Shown: positions 15,742 to 23,834 of the stretch, piece after piece
How positions within the stretch are numbered: the first letter of the stretch is position 1
How the letters are laid out: each line of letters starts with the position of its first letter
Source of the DNA: JACQZO01 sp964512325
Lineage (GTDB): Bacteria; Patescibacteriota; Gracilibacteria; RBG-16-42-10
Assembly (NCBI GenBank): GCA_964512325.1
Contig: CAZEGN010000001.1
Span: 62,001 to 126,000 of the forward strand
Direction of reading: 5' to 3'
DNA length: 64,000 bases
Notes under the pieces: model-generated
Databases searched by the model: none
What the model was told of the DNA's origin: nothing
The model's input: only the letters and a program-made list of their open reading frames with translations
Translations under genes and position numbers: made by a program

Positions 15742-17424
15742 TTATAAATGCTTGACCATATAGGTCCCTTCTAGCTCATATCCTAATTTACGGTAGTAAC
15801 CGCGCACTCCGATACCACTAATAACCGCAATTTTTCTTAACTTCTCTGCTGCCAATATTTCTTCAACTTTTGTCATCATAATTCTGCCAAAACCCAAATG
15901 TTGTGCTGCACCTTGTTTACGCTCTTCGAGAGGGACAGCTTCACCATACGTGTGTACCTCTCGAATAATAGCGCTATCAGTTAATTCTTTAATAAAATGT
16001 TTTTTCCCCGCTAAGGTATGATAGGGAATTCGCAGGCGCAAATGAGAATATAAAATCGAGCGATCTGGAGATTCAATGCTAATAAAATATTCCTTTCCTT
16101 GCGAAGCTTCATAACACTCTACGAAGACCTGAGCAGCTTGAGGATCATGAGGACGATCACGAACTTCACGACAGCGAATACACTTACAGGTATAACCTTT
16201 CTTTTTCATCGCTGCATGTACCAATTCGCGAAAATTGGTGTAGTGACTGCCATCCAAGACATTAGGTTGAGGGATATCACGACCCAAACGAACAATTCGC
16301 ACCCAATATGGTATGTCTTTTTTTACCTCGGTAAGCATCTCGATTAGCTCTTCATCAGAATATGTGTGGTACTCACCACGATCAAACCAGTCTTTTAATT
16401 CAGCATCAATCGTCACCACACAAGGGTAAATTTTGATTTGATCAGGTCTAAAATCAGAGTCATTCCATAAAATCCGGTACATTTCTTGATCCCGCGCCAA
16501 ACTACTCCCAGGCAAATTAGGCATGGTGTGATAATGCAATTTAAAGCCTGCCTCCTTAAGCAGAAACGTTGCCTCTTTCGCCTCTTTATTTCCATGGCCT
16601 CTTTTTGTTAATTGATTCACATCATCATAGACACTTTGCACCCCAATTTCTATTCTAGTTCCACCAAGCTTTCTCATGTGGATGACCTCATTTTCATTAA
16701 TATAATCCGGACGTGTTTCAAACGTGATCCCCACACAGCGAATGTCAGCTGTTTCATTTATCGCCATTTCTTTTTGCAGTGAAGTAGGACTTTTATTAGT
16801 AGACTCAAACTTCTTCACAAATTGCGTAGGGTTTTCTTTCATGCGCGAAAATTCATTCATCGCTTTGAGAGCCTTACGAACAACGCTACTTTGATAGGCT
16901 CTCGGCAGAAAAGAAAAAGTCCCGCCCATGACAATCAAGTCCACTTTATCCACTGTATGACCACCTGTTGATAGCGCATATAATCGCTTCGCAACTTGGC
17001 GGTAGGCATCCCAGTTTACAGTAATTGCACGCATTACAGCAGGCTCATTAGAGTTATAGCTCTTTGGCACTCCCGCTTCAGTAGGACAATAAACACATTT
17101 GCCAGGACAGGGATATGGTTTGGTAAGAATAGGGATAGGAGCAACGCCGGACAGTGTCCGAATTGCACTCTTTTTGAGTACCCTTGGGATCCACTCTTGC
17201 TTGGACAGCGTTTTTGCTGAAACCATTTCATGATAGACAGCCAATAAAATGGTTTGGGCTGGACAGGGAACTTTGAATTTGCGTGCTGCCTCTCGCTTCA
17301 ACTTGTCGATTAAAATACGATCATCAATTTTGCTTGCTGTCATCTTCTGGAGAATATATACAGCCGCCTGATGGAGTGCCGGAGTCATTTTCTGGTATTC
17401 TTTCTGTGGAACAGTTGCTGACAT
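15742..17424 (-). CDS. elp3: Elp3-type tRNA U34 carboxymethyl transferase (radical SAM + GNAT)
   Basis: 560 residues, full length for archaeal/eukaryotic-type Elp3, which makes cm5U at wobble uridine using SAM and acetyl-CoA. The radical SAM cluster is C106-x3-C110-x2-C113 (PYPCPGKCVYCPTEAG). Other diagnostic blocks: ADIRCVGITFETRPDYI, GGTRIEIGVQSVYDDV, GFKLHYHTMPNLPGSS, QIKIYPCVVTIDAELKDWFD, a zinc site around CKCIRCREVRDR, and the C-terminal acetyltransferase with QHLGFGRIMMTKVEEIL and GVRGYYRKLGYELEGTYMVK. Elp3 without the other Elongator subunits is known to act alone in some bacteria and archaea. Its ATG is 3 nt from that of the divergent Trm9-like gene, which points to a joint pathway. 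Confidence 0.96.
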   Translation of the reverse strand: MSATVPQKEYQKMTPALHQAAVYILQKMTASKIDDRILIDKLKREAARKFKVPCPAQTILLAVYHEMVSAKTLSKQEWIPRVLKKSAIRTLSGVAPIPILTKPYPCPGKCVYCPTEAGVPKSYNSNEPAVMRAITVNWDAYRQVAKRLYALSTGGHTVDKVDLIVMGGTFSFLPRAYQSSVVRKALKAMNEFSRMKENPTQFVKKFESTNKSPTSLQKEMAINETADIRCVGITFETRPDYINENEVIHMRKLGGTRIEIGVQSVYDDVNQLTKRGHGNKEAKEATFLLKEAGFKLHYHTMPNLPGSSLARDQEMYRILWNDSDFRPDQIKIYPCVVTIDAELKDWFDRGEYHTYSDEELIEMLTEVKKDIPYWVRIVRLGRDIPQPNVLDGSHYTNFRELVHAAMKKKGYTCKCIRCREVRDRPHDPQAAQVFVECYEASQGKEYFISIESPDRSILYSHLRLRIPYHTLAGKKHFIKELTDSAIIREVHTYGEAVPLEERKQGAAQHLGFGRIMMTKVEEILAAEKLRKIAVISGIGVRGYYRKLGYELEGTYMVKHL

Positions 17425-17427
17425 ACT

Positions 17428-18114
17428 ATGAATAAAGCTAATTACAAAACAGATCTACGCAATGTCTACAATACTATAGCCGATCACTTCTCAAAAACAA
17501 GAAGCTTTTTGTGGCCTGAGTTTGCAGCCTTTTCACCATACATTAAAAGGAATGATCATGTTATTGATATTGGTTGCGGCAATGGTCGTTTAATTGAATT
17601 CCTGCAGGATAAAGACTGTACATACTTAGGCATTGACCAATCCGAAGAGTTACTTCATCAGGCACGAATGCGCTGGCCCCATTCCAGCTTTGACTGTGGA
17701 GACATGAGTGTGTATCACTATGGACGCGAACGCTTTGATGCAGCTTTTTTTATCGCTAGTATCCACCATTTAGCCAGTAGCGATGAGCAACTCAAAGTGC
17801 TGCAACGCGTATTTACTGCATTAAAACCCGGTGGGCACGTATTTATTACTGTATGGAACCTTTGGCAACCTAAGTACCGCAAGTTTGTTCTTAAAACGCC
17901 ATATCATCACAGTTACATCCCCTACACAAAAGGCAACAATGTCCAGCACCGTTTTTACTATGCTTTTACCAAAAGTGAGCTTAAGCAGCTCTGTGAACAG
18001 GCAGGCTTTCAGACATGTGAAATTTGGTATAGCAATAAAGACCAGGTCAGCACTAGATTGCAAGCGAGAAACATTTGTTTTATTGGTAAAAAGCTCGCTA
18101 CTTCCTTGCGGTAG
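17428..18114 (+). CDS. Trm9/ALKBH8-like tRNA wobble-uridine methyltransferase
   Basis: 228 residues. The N-terminal block LRNVYNTIADHFSKTRSFLW is strikingly like yeast Trm9 and the methyltransferase domain of ALKBH8 (VYxEIAxHFSxTRxxPW in the family, from memory). Motif I is HVIDIGCGNGRLIEFL; further family-like blocks are FFIASIHHLAS, LKPGGHVFITVWNLWQ and HRFYYAFTKSELKQLCEQAG (RYYHxFxxGEL in the eukaryotic proteins). Trm9 esterifies cm5U34, the product of Elp3, to mcm5U. The divergent arrangement with elp3, start codons 3 nt apart, supports that job. No Trm112 partner is in the window. General small-molecule methyltransferase is the alternative. Confidence 0.82.
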   Translation: MNKANYKTDLRNVYNTIADHFSKTRSFLWPEFAAFSPYIKRNDHVIDIGCGNGRLIEFLQDKDCTYLGIDQSEELLHQARMRWPHSSFDCGDMSVYHYGRERFDAAFFIASIHHLASSDEQLKVLQRVFTALKPGGHVFITVWNLWQPKYRKFVLKTPYHHSYIPYTKGNNVQHRFYYAFTKSELKQLCEQAGFQTCEIWYSNKDQVSTRLQARNICFIGKKLATSLR

Positions 18115-20275
18115 AAATCTGATAAGCATTTATCACACCGGGAATTAAAGATATTGCATCCAGCACGGAAGTTATTTGATCCACACCAATCACCTCTAAC
18201 TTTAGTTCATCTTTTACAATACCCAAATCATCACGCGGACTGGTTTGTAGGGTAAGTATATTTACATTAAAGCGGGTCAACTCATGAAGAAGGTCACGCA
18301 ATAATGCGACTCGATCCTCTGCCTCAACCACCACATGCACCTGATATTTATTAACAGTACTGGGATGTAGCCAACTGGCGTGGACTAAACGGTCGGGCGC
18401 TAAATGTTGAGCGCTCTGACAATCGGCGCAATGCACAGTTACACCTCTACCACGAGTAATGTAGCCAATAATGCTCTCTGGCTGCTCAGGCTGGCAGCAT
18501 TTTGCAAAACTAACCATCACATCTTTTTCCCCCTGAATATATACATGTGAGTTCGCTTTTATGTTGCTCTTATTTGGCAAGGAAATAACTTTGTCAGCTA
18601 GTAACTCTTCATCAGTAAATAAGCGTTTAAGAATAGTCCTCTGGGAAATTTCCCCCTCACCAATCGCAATCAAAACGTCCTCAAATGATTGATAAGAAGG
18701 ATACATTTCCATAACCTGAGATTTCTTTTCTGCAGCAATTTCATTCACAGTCCCCTTGCCAAAAAAAGCTAATTCTCGATTGAGCAACTCAGTACCTGAA
18801 TGGAGATTGGCATCTTTATCTTGTTTTCTAAACCATGCCTTAATCCTATTCTTAGCTCTAGTAGTAGCAACAATTCTTAGCCAGTCTCGCTTTGGGCCAA
18901 TAAGACTTTTTGTGGTCAAAATTTCCACCACATCACCGGTCTGCAAAGGAGTCTCAAGTCTAACTATTTTGCCATTGACCTTTGCACCATTACATCGATA
19001 GCCCACATTGCTATGGACAGCAAAAGCATAATCTATTGCATTTGCGCCTTCCGGTAAGTCCTTCACCTCTCCTTTTGGTGTAAACACAAAGATCCTTTGC
19101 CTAAAAAGATCAACCTTAACTCCCTCAATAAACTCTTTGCTATCTTGAATGCTCTCTTGCAAATCATTGAGCCGTGCTAACCAGGTTAAGTTTTTTTCAT
19201 TGATGCCTTTACTTCCGCCTTGATCTTTATAAACCCAATGAGCAGCAAAACCATGTTCAGCTTGCTCATGCATGGCCAAAGTCCGAATTTGAAATTCAAT
19301 TAAATTGCCCCCTGGACCAAAAACGGTTGTATGCAGACTCTGATAGCCATTCTCTTTGGGCGCGGCAATATAGTCTTTAAATCGGCCCGCTTTCGGTCTC
19401 CACATTTCGTGAATCAAGCCCAAAACGGCATAACAGTCACTCACTTTATTTACCAACACGCGCATGGCGAACAAATCAAATATTTCGGCTAATGACTTTT
19501 GCTTGCGCTCCATTTTTTTAAAGATGGAATAAAGATGTTTTGCTCTACCATAAATTTCAAATTCGGTAATACCTAGTTTCTTTTTTATTTCTGCACTTAG
19601 CAGCTTTTTTGATTTGGTGATTAATTGCTCTCTTTCTGCTTGACCACTAGAGAGTGCTTGCGAGAGTTGATAAAATTGCAATGGATAGAGATGACGAAAG
19701 CAAAGATCCTCAAGTTCCCATTTATAAGTCCATATACCTAAGCGATCAGCTAACGGTGCGTAAATTTCAATTGTCTCACGCGCAATACGTACACGTTTTT
19801 CAGGCCGAACAGCCAACAAGGTGCGCATATTATGGAGGCGGTCAGCCAATTTAATAATCACTACGCGTAAATCTTTCGACAAAGTCAAAAACATTTTACG
19901 CAAACAATCGACCTGATACTTTTCCATATCAAGCACGTACTTCACTTTAGAAAGTTTAGTAACGCCATTTACCAGCTCCCCCACCTCGCTTCCAAATAAA
20001 GCAATAATCTCATCGAGTGTACGGGCAGTGTCTTCCGGCACATCATGCAGCAATGCTGCTACAATGGTTGCTTCGTCTACCTTGAGCTCAGCCAAGATAA
20101 ATGCAACCCTTAAAGGATGTGTAATATAGGGTTCACCAGACTTACGCAGCTGTGGGCCATGAGCTTCCCTCGCAAATTCATAGGCTTGCGTAATTTTTTC
20201 GGCATTTACTTGGGGATTATAATCACGACACACCTTCACCAATTCAGCAACAGTGGGATTCATCGATAATTTCAT
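18098..20275 (-). CDS. rel: Bifunctional (p)ppGpp synthetase/hydrolase (Rel/SpoT homologue)
   Basis: 725 residues, normal for long RSH enzymes. The HD hydrolase domain is present (THPLRVAFILAEL, VAALLHDVPEDT, KLADRLHNMRTL); the synthetase domain has YQSLHTTVFGPGG and FEIYGRAKHLYSIFKKM. They are followed by TGS (VFTPKGEVKDLPEGANAIDYAFAVHS), a Cys-containing ZFD (VSFAKCCQPEQPESIIGYIT) and a C-terminal ACT domain (VVEAEDRVALLRDLLHELTR). Both catalytic domains look intact, so it should control the stringent response. It ends 17 nt inside the 3' end of the Trm9-like gene (convergent) and is divergent from radC. Confidence 0.96.
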   Translation of the reverse strand: MKLSMNPTVAELVKVCRDYNPQVNAEKITQAYEFAREAHGPQLRKSGEPYITHPLRVAFILAELKVDEATIVAALLHDVPEDTARTLDEIIALFGSEVGELVNGVTKLSKVKYVLDMEKYQVDCLRKMFLTLSKDLRVVIIKLADRLHNMRTLLAVRPEKRVRIARETIEIYAPLADRLGIWTYKWELEDLCFRHLYPLQFYQLSQALSSGQAEREQLITKSKKLLSAEIKKKLGITEFEIYGRAKHLYSIFKKMERKQKSLAEIFDLFAMRVLVNKVSDCYAVLGLIHEMWRPKAGRFKDYIAAPKENGYQSLHTTVFGPGGNLIEFQIRTLAMHEQAEHGFAAHWVYKDQGGSKGINEKNLTWLARLNDLQESIQDSKEFIEGVKVDLFRQRIFVFTPKGEVKDLPEGANAIDYAFAVHSNVGYRCNGAKVNGKIVRLETPLQTGDVVEILTTKSLIGPKRDWLRIVATTRAKNRIKAWFRKQDKDANLHSGTELLNRELAFFGKGTVNEIAAEKKSQVMEMYPSYQSFEDVLIAIGEGEISQRTILKRLFTDEELLADKVISLPNKSNIKANSHVYIQGEKDVMVSFAKCCQPEQPESIIGYITRGRGVTVHCADCQSAQHLAPDRLVHASWLHPSTVNKYQVHVVVEAEDRVALLRDLLHELTRFNVNILTLQTSPRDDLGIVKDELKLEVIGVDQITSVLDAISLIPGVINAYQISTARK

Positions 20276-20293
20276 TTTGGACGATCTATACTC

Positions 20294-20322
20294 ATTTTAG
20301 CTCAATTTACTTATAGTTGTCA
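20294..20322 (-). promoter_or_regulatory. Predicted promoter of the Rel/SpoT homologue
   Basis: Minus strand TGACAA (20322-20317), 17-nt spacer, TAAAAT (20299-20294), ending 18 nt before the ATG at 20275. Confidence 0.5.
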
Positions 20323-20930
20323 TGTCTCAAACATTCGCTTTTAAAAAACTTACCGAAAAAAAGCTTTGGGAAATAGCATTACAGTTGGAAAATCTTGATT
20401 GGTCCGCTAGCCAACTATATTTGCTACATGAAACTTCTAGCCTTGAGGATATTTGCTTATTAACATCCTGCTCTGTGCAAACAGCGGAACGTATTATGGC
20501 TATTTTAGAGATTCAACGCAGATTATGTCAGCATCAGCCTCTTTACTCTCAAGCACTACACTCCCCCACCAGTGTTTATAGATATTTGCACAGCATGGGC
20601 ACACATGAACAGGAAATTATTCGAGCACTGTATCTTGATAGCCAGCTCCGACTCATCCAGGAAAAAGTGATAGCAATAGGCAGCCTCAATGCTGCCCATG
20701 TAGAGCTAAAAGATCTCCTACGTCCCGCATTTATTGCTAATGCACATACGTATATTTTAGCCCACAATCACCCCAGTGGCGACTTAACAGCCAGCGAAAC
20801 AGATATTGAGTTCACTAAATACATCGCCGACACAAGCAATATCTTTCAAATACCGCTCCAAGACCATCTCATTATAACGAGAACTGGCTTTGTCAGCTTG
20901 CGCCAAAAGTATCCTGAGGCCTTTAAGTAA
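20322..20930 (+). CDS. radC: RadC-like JAB/MPN-domain protein
   Basis: 202 residues. The C-terminal JAMM metal motif is clear: a Glu upstream (LIQEKVIAIGS) and AHTYILAHNHPSGDLTASETD (His-x-His-x-Pro-Ser-Gly-Asp and the trailing Asp). The N-terminal part lacks a well-conserved helix-hairpin-helix. RadC proteins were once linked to DNA repair but their actual role is unsettled. Its 3' end overlaps by 8 nt the last gene of the TrbC/VirB2-like cluster, which is convergent. Confidence 0.9.
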   Translation: MSQTFAFKKLTEKKLWEIALQLENLDWSASQLYLLHETSSLEDICLLTSCSVQTAERIMAILEIQRRLCQHQPLYSQALHSPTSVYRYLHSMGTHEQEIIRALYLDSQLRLIQEKVIAIGSLNAAHVELKDLLRPAFIANAHTYILAHNHPSGDLTASETDIEFTKYIADTSNIFQIPLQDHLIITRTGFVSLRQKYPEAFK

Positions 20931-21477
20931 AGCCAAGGAATCTAAGAACTATCGTCACCCCACTCCAGGCTAATAATACGATTGCAAATCCCAGAATGAT
21001 ATTAAATATATTCAGCTTAGCCTTACCTATTCCATCAGCCTTTCCTTGAGCAAGCCACAATTGTAATGCAGCTACCAGAATAGCAAGAATACCAACCAAA
21101 GCGATCAGACTAAGTCCATTATCAATAATGCGACGCAGCATGCTTTGAGCGTCACCCCCCGGCAAGCCGTGGTCACTGGGAACTGATAATTGCAAAAAAG
21201 ACCCCGAAGAATTTTGACTACTGCCATTATTGGGCTGACCATATACTGAAGGCGCGGTATTTGCTCCTTGAGAATTTCCAGGCAAACCTGCAGGAGCACT
21301 GTTGGGCCCCGTGGCATTGCCTGGTAAGCCTGCATTATTGGGCGATGCAGGAACATTGGGGTGCTGTGGTAATTGTGAAGTAGCATCGCTTGGTAAAGTA
21401 CCAAGGCTTACATCTTGGGCAAGAGCAATATTATTAAAAAGAAAAAGTGCAATGACCAATATAACTATTTTTTTCAT
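20923..21477 (-). CDS. TrbC/VirB2-like two-helix protein with GLPGN linker (cluster member 1)
   Basis: 184 residues. Signal peptide (1-20, MKKIVILVIALFLFNNIALA), then a flexible Pro/Gly/Asn/Ser-rich stretch (about 25-110) with repeated GLPGN units, then two hydrophobic helices separated by LAQGKADGIGKAKLNI. This loop has the same position and Gly/Lys character as the loop in conjugative pilins of the TrbC/VirB2 family, though the similarity is at the pattern level. It is the last gene of the minus-strand cluster, 4 nt after the preceding one, and the only one with a long linker between signal and helices. Confidence 0.7.
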   Translation of the reverse strand: MKKIVILVIALFLFNNIALAQDVSLGTLPSDATSQLPQHPNVPASPNNAGLPGNATGPNSAPAGLPGNSQGANTAPSVYGQPNNGSSQNSSGSFLQLSVPSDHGLPGGDAQSMLRRIIDNGLSLIALVGILAILVAALQLWLAQGKADGIGKAKLNIFNIILGFAIVLLAWSGVTIVLRFLGFT

Positions 21478-21481
21478 AAGC

Positions 21482-21901
21482 TTAACGTGCGGCAGTTATT
21501 ACGTTGTTTAAAATGGTGATAATGCTTAAGGCCGCAATAGCAAGCACCATAGCAATAATAGAATACAGAATCATGTCTTTCGCCTGCTTTATTTTCGCAG
21601 AATCACCATTTGCCATAATATATATGTATCCTGCCCAAATAATGAGCAGTACCATCACTGCTGCTAACCATGGCAACATCCGTCTGACAAACAGATCAAA
21701 TAAAAAGTTTACAAACGCGGCAATAGTAGGATTGCTGGTAGCAAAGGACGGTACTAGCAAATCGGCACTGTTGGGCGTACTAATTCGTTCATATATAGGA
21801 CGACTATCAACTTGCGCATGCGCAGTTAGTAGCAATTGCGAAAATACAGCAAGTAGAGCACCAATGTAAGCGATCACTCGTAACGTTTTCTGTTTAACCA
21901 T
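21482..21901 (-). CDS. TrbC/VirB2-like two-helix protein (cluster member 2)
   Basis: 139 residues from ATG 21901; this start leaves 1 nt after the upstream stop, whereas longer versions would overlap it. A cleavable-looking signal (VIAYIGALLAVFSQLLLTAHA) is followed by a short periplasm-type segment, then two helices flanking YIYIMANGDSAKIKQAKDMI. The loop matches the cluster consensus aromatic-x-aromatic-x-x-Ala-x-Gly-Asp-x-x-Lys-x-x-x-Ala-Lys. It is likely inserted in the membrane with the loop in the cytoplasm, as for VirB2 before pilus assembly (inference from the family). Confidence 0.72.
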   Translation of the reverse strand: MVKQKTLRVIAYIGALLAVFSQLLLTAHAQVDSRPIYERISTPNSADLLVPSFATSNPTIAAFVNFLFDLFVRRMLPWLAAVMVLLIIWAGYIYIMANGDSAKIKQAKDMILYSIIAMVLAIAALSIITILNNVITAAR

Positions 21902-21902
21902 A

Positions 21903-22352
21903 TTAAGAGCCATAAAAGAATCTGGTTGCAAATACAATGATCAAATAAGCCATAGAAGCTAATACTAAGCCAACGAAAGTGAGTATTAACGTATTTTTTG
22001 CTTTACCAATCTTTCCTGTGTCACCACCCGCCGTCATATACATTACGCCCCCATACATTAATGCCCCCACAGCAATAAGACCCAACAAGCCTGAAATGTA
22101 TGAAATGGTGTTATTAATTACACGATCAATGGTAACACCCCCGAAGGAAGAAAACGGCGTTACATCTACATGCCTTGGTCCGCCATAAATAGTAACTGTT
22201 TGCTGAGCAGGATTAGTTTGATTTGCGTTCGGGGCAGATGCATTGGGAGCAGTTTGCGCAAACACTATCGATGTGTTTAAAAACAGTAGAGTACTAGCGA
22301 TAGTACCCATAAGCACTTTCTTTAGATATTTCTTTACTAGCAGCTTCTTCAT
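21903..22352 (-). CDS. TrbC/VirB2-like two-helix protein (cluster member 3)
   Basis: 149 residues from ATG 22352, 4 nt after the upstream stop. Signal peptide ends near SIVFAQ; an Asn/Pro/Ala-rich spacer (NASAPNANQTNPAQQ) leads to two hydrophobic helices around YGGVMYMTAGGDTGKIGKAK, a clear match to the shared loop. The spacing of Gly-Gly before the loop and Ala-Lys after it is the same as in its neighbours. Function not known beyond the pilin-like topology. Confidence 0.75.
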   Translation of the reverse strand: MKKLLVKKYLKKVLMGTIASTLLFLNTSIVFAQTAPNASAPNANQTNPAQQTVTIYGGPRHVDVTPFSSFGGVTIDRVINNTISYISGLLGLIAVGALMYGGVMYMTAGGDTGKIGKAKNTLILTFVGLVLASMAYLIIVFATRFFYGS

Positions 22353-22356
22353 AAAA

Positions 22357-22869
22357 TTAGAAAGGCAATTGTAAACTAGCACCGCCAGCACCATTTTGGA
22401 GTTCGAGGGGTCCCAGCGGAATACGCAAATTGCTATTAATTGCTGAGCTTACATTCAAAGCAGTATTTACCGCACCATAAATACCGAAAATGATCAGCAT
22501 AGCAACAATTGATTCCCATATAATCTTTTTCCCTTTATCAATCTTGCCTTGCTCACCGTTAGCGGTAATGTAAATAAATCCTCCATACATCAACATAATC
22601 ATTGCCGCAAAACCCATAAAGCTAACCACAAAATTAATAATGGCGCCAAAGCCACCCTGCACCGTAGTAGCTTTACTAATATTAGCTTTATAATAATTGC
22701 TATATTGGCTGGGATTTAAGGTCGCTGCACCAACAGACGTATTAAGCAGCCCACCGAAAGTGGGATCATTGCTCATAGCATGCACTTGCACAGCACTCAG
22801 TAAAAGCATAGCAATGCACATCAAAACGGTAACTGAATGAAAATAAAATTTATGTACTAGACGCTTCAT
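22357..22869 (-). CDS. TrbC/VirB2-like two-helix protein (cluster member 4)
   Basis: 170 residues. Signal peptide ending about VQVHAM, a mature N-terminus with Tyr-rich NPSQYSNYYKANI, then helices around YGGFIYITANGEQGKIDKGK. The C-terminal tail after the second helix (GPLELQNGAGGASLQLPF) is Gly-rich and ends in a Phe. It lies 6 nt downstream of member 5 and 4 nt upstream of member 3, so translation is probably coupled. Confidence 0.75.
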   Translation of the reverse strand: MKRLVHKFYFHSVTVLMCIAMLLLSAVQVHAMSNDPTFGGLLNTSVGAATLNPSQYSNYYKANISKATTVQGGFGAIINFVVSFMGFAAMIMLMYGGFIYITANGEQGKIDKGKKIIWESIVAMLIIFGIYGAVNTALNVSSAINSNLRIPLGPLELQNGAGGASLQLPF

Positions 22870-22875
22870 TGTATT

Positions 22876-23241
22876 TTAAAGTGTTATACCTATGCCCACC
22901 CCGACATTGGTTCCCCCCGTAGCAGCGCCTCTTCCGCCAAAAATGAAAGGCGTTCCAAAGGCTGTTACTAAAGCAGTAACAATTGCGTAAGCCAGGATAA
23001 TAATTACAAAGCCAACAATAGCGCCTACGAGTATTGAGCGTCCACTTTTAAACTGCTCTCCATTGCCGGCTGCTGTCAGCATTTTATATCCACCCACAAT
23101 CATAACTACCAAAGCAGCTAAGCCCAGGAAGCTTAAAACAATATTCAGATAAAAAACGCCCACCGCTTCAATGGTTTGAGATGATAATAATCCAGATCCA
23201 GTAGGATAATTAGGCAAAAGAGCTGAAACTAAATATGGCAT
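22876..23241 (-). CDS. TrbC/VirB2-like two-helix protein with Gly-alternating tail (cluster member 5)
   Basis: 121 residues from ATG 23241, 10 nt after the upstream stop; the longer version from 23268 would overlap member 6. No clear signal peptide. Two helices flank VGGYKMLTAAGNGEQFKSGR. The C-terminal tail reads GGRGAATGGTNVGVGIGITL, an alternation of Gly and hydrophobic residues that would suit a beta strand and recurs in members 6, 9 and 10. The reason for this tail is unknown. Confidence 0.72.
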   Translation of the reverse strand: MPYLVSALLPNYPTGSGLLSSQTIEAVGVFYLNIVLSFLGLAALVVMIVGGYKMLTAAGNGEQFKSGRSILVGAIVGFVIIILAYAIVTALVTAFGTPFIFGGRGAATGGTNVGVGIGITL

Positions 23242-23251
23242 ATACAGCTGT

Positions 23252-23791
23252 TTAGAAAATGCTACCAATCATGCGACCGATACTGGATCCAATACCGAAG
23301 TTTACACCACGACCACTACTGTTAATACAAATACCGTTTTGGACACCCGCACAGTCATTCACACCAGGGCGAGTAGCGGTGATAATGGTAGCAACGATTG
23401 AAAATGAAATCACAACAATAAAAAAGCCCACAATTGCCGCCGTCATTATACCTTTGGACTTCTTTAGCTTGCCCGAATCTCCCATGGCAAGTACATACTG
23501 AAAACCACCATAGACCAACATTGCAATGACAATTAATCCTAGAAAATCCAAAATAAAGTTAATCAAACTAACCAGATACGACTCAGCCGTATTATAGACA
23601 GGAATAGTGAAGGCTGCTGGTTGCGCTGGTCGATAGTCAGTAGTTCTTGGTACTAAATTAATAAAAGGATTACTACTATTACGCGCAATTCCCGATAAAG
23701 GGCTAGCAGTCGCTGCGTACACAGGCGAAATCACAAGTGTTCCCATGACCCAAATGAGCAAGAAAATGCGTGAAATCCACTTTACAATCAC
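23252..23791 (-). CDS. TrbC/VirB2-like two-helix protein with Cys pair and Gly-alternating tail (cluster member 6)
   Basis: 179 residues. Signal peptide ending near PVYAATA, a mature segment of about 50 residues, helices around YGGFQYVLAMGDSGKLKKSK, then a tail with two Cys (NDCAGVQNGICINSS) that could form a disulphide and an ending GVNFGIGSSIGRMIGSIF. It has its own promoter-like TATAAT at 23813-23818, so members 6 to 1 may be transcribed separately from the PKD part of the cluster. Confidence 0.75.
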   Translation of the reverse strand: MIVKWISRIFLLIWVMGTLVISPVYAATASPLSGIARNSSNPFINLVPRTTDYRPAQPAAFTIPVYNTAESYLVSLINFILDFLGLIVIAMLVYGGFQYVLAMGDSGKLKKSKGIMTAAIVGFFIVVISFSIVATIITATRPGVNDCAGVQNGICINSSGRGVNFGIGSSIGRMIGSIF

Positions 23792-23812
23792 AAAATAAAC
23801 TTAAATCAAGTT

Positions 23813-23818
23813 ATTATA
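23813..23818 (-). promoter_or_regulatory. Internal -10 element within the pilin-like cluster
   Basis: TATAAT on the minus strand, 21 nt before the ATG at 23791, in the only wide gap (43 nt) of the cluster. A matching -35 is weak. Confidence 0.5.
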
Positions 23819-23834
23819 ACACACAACGCACAAA

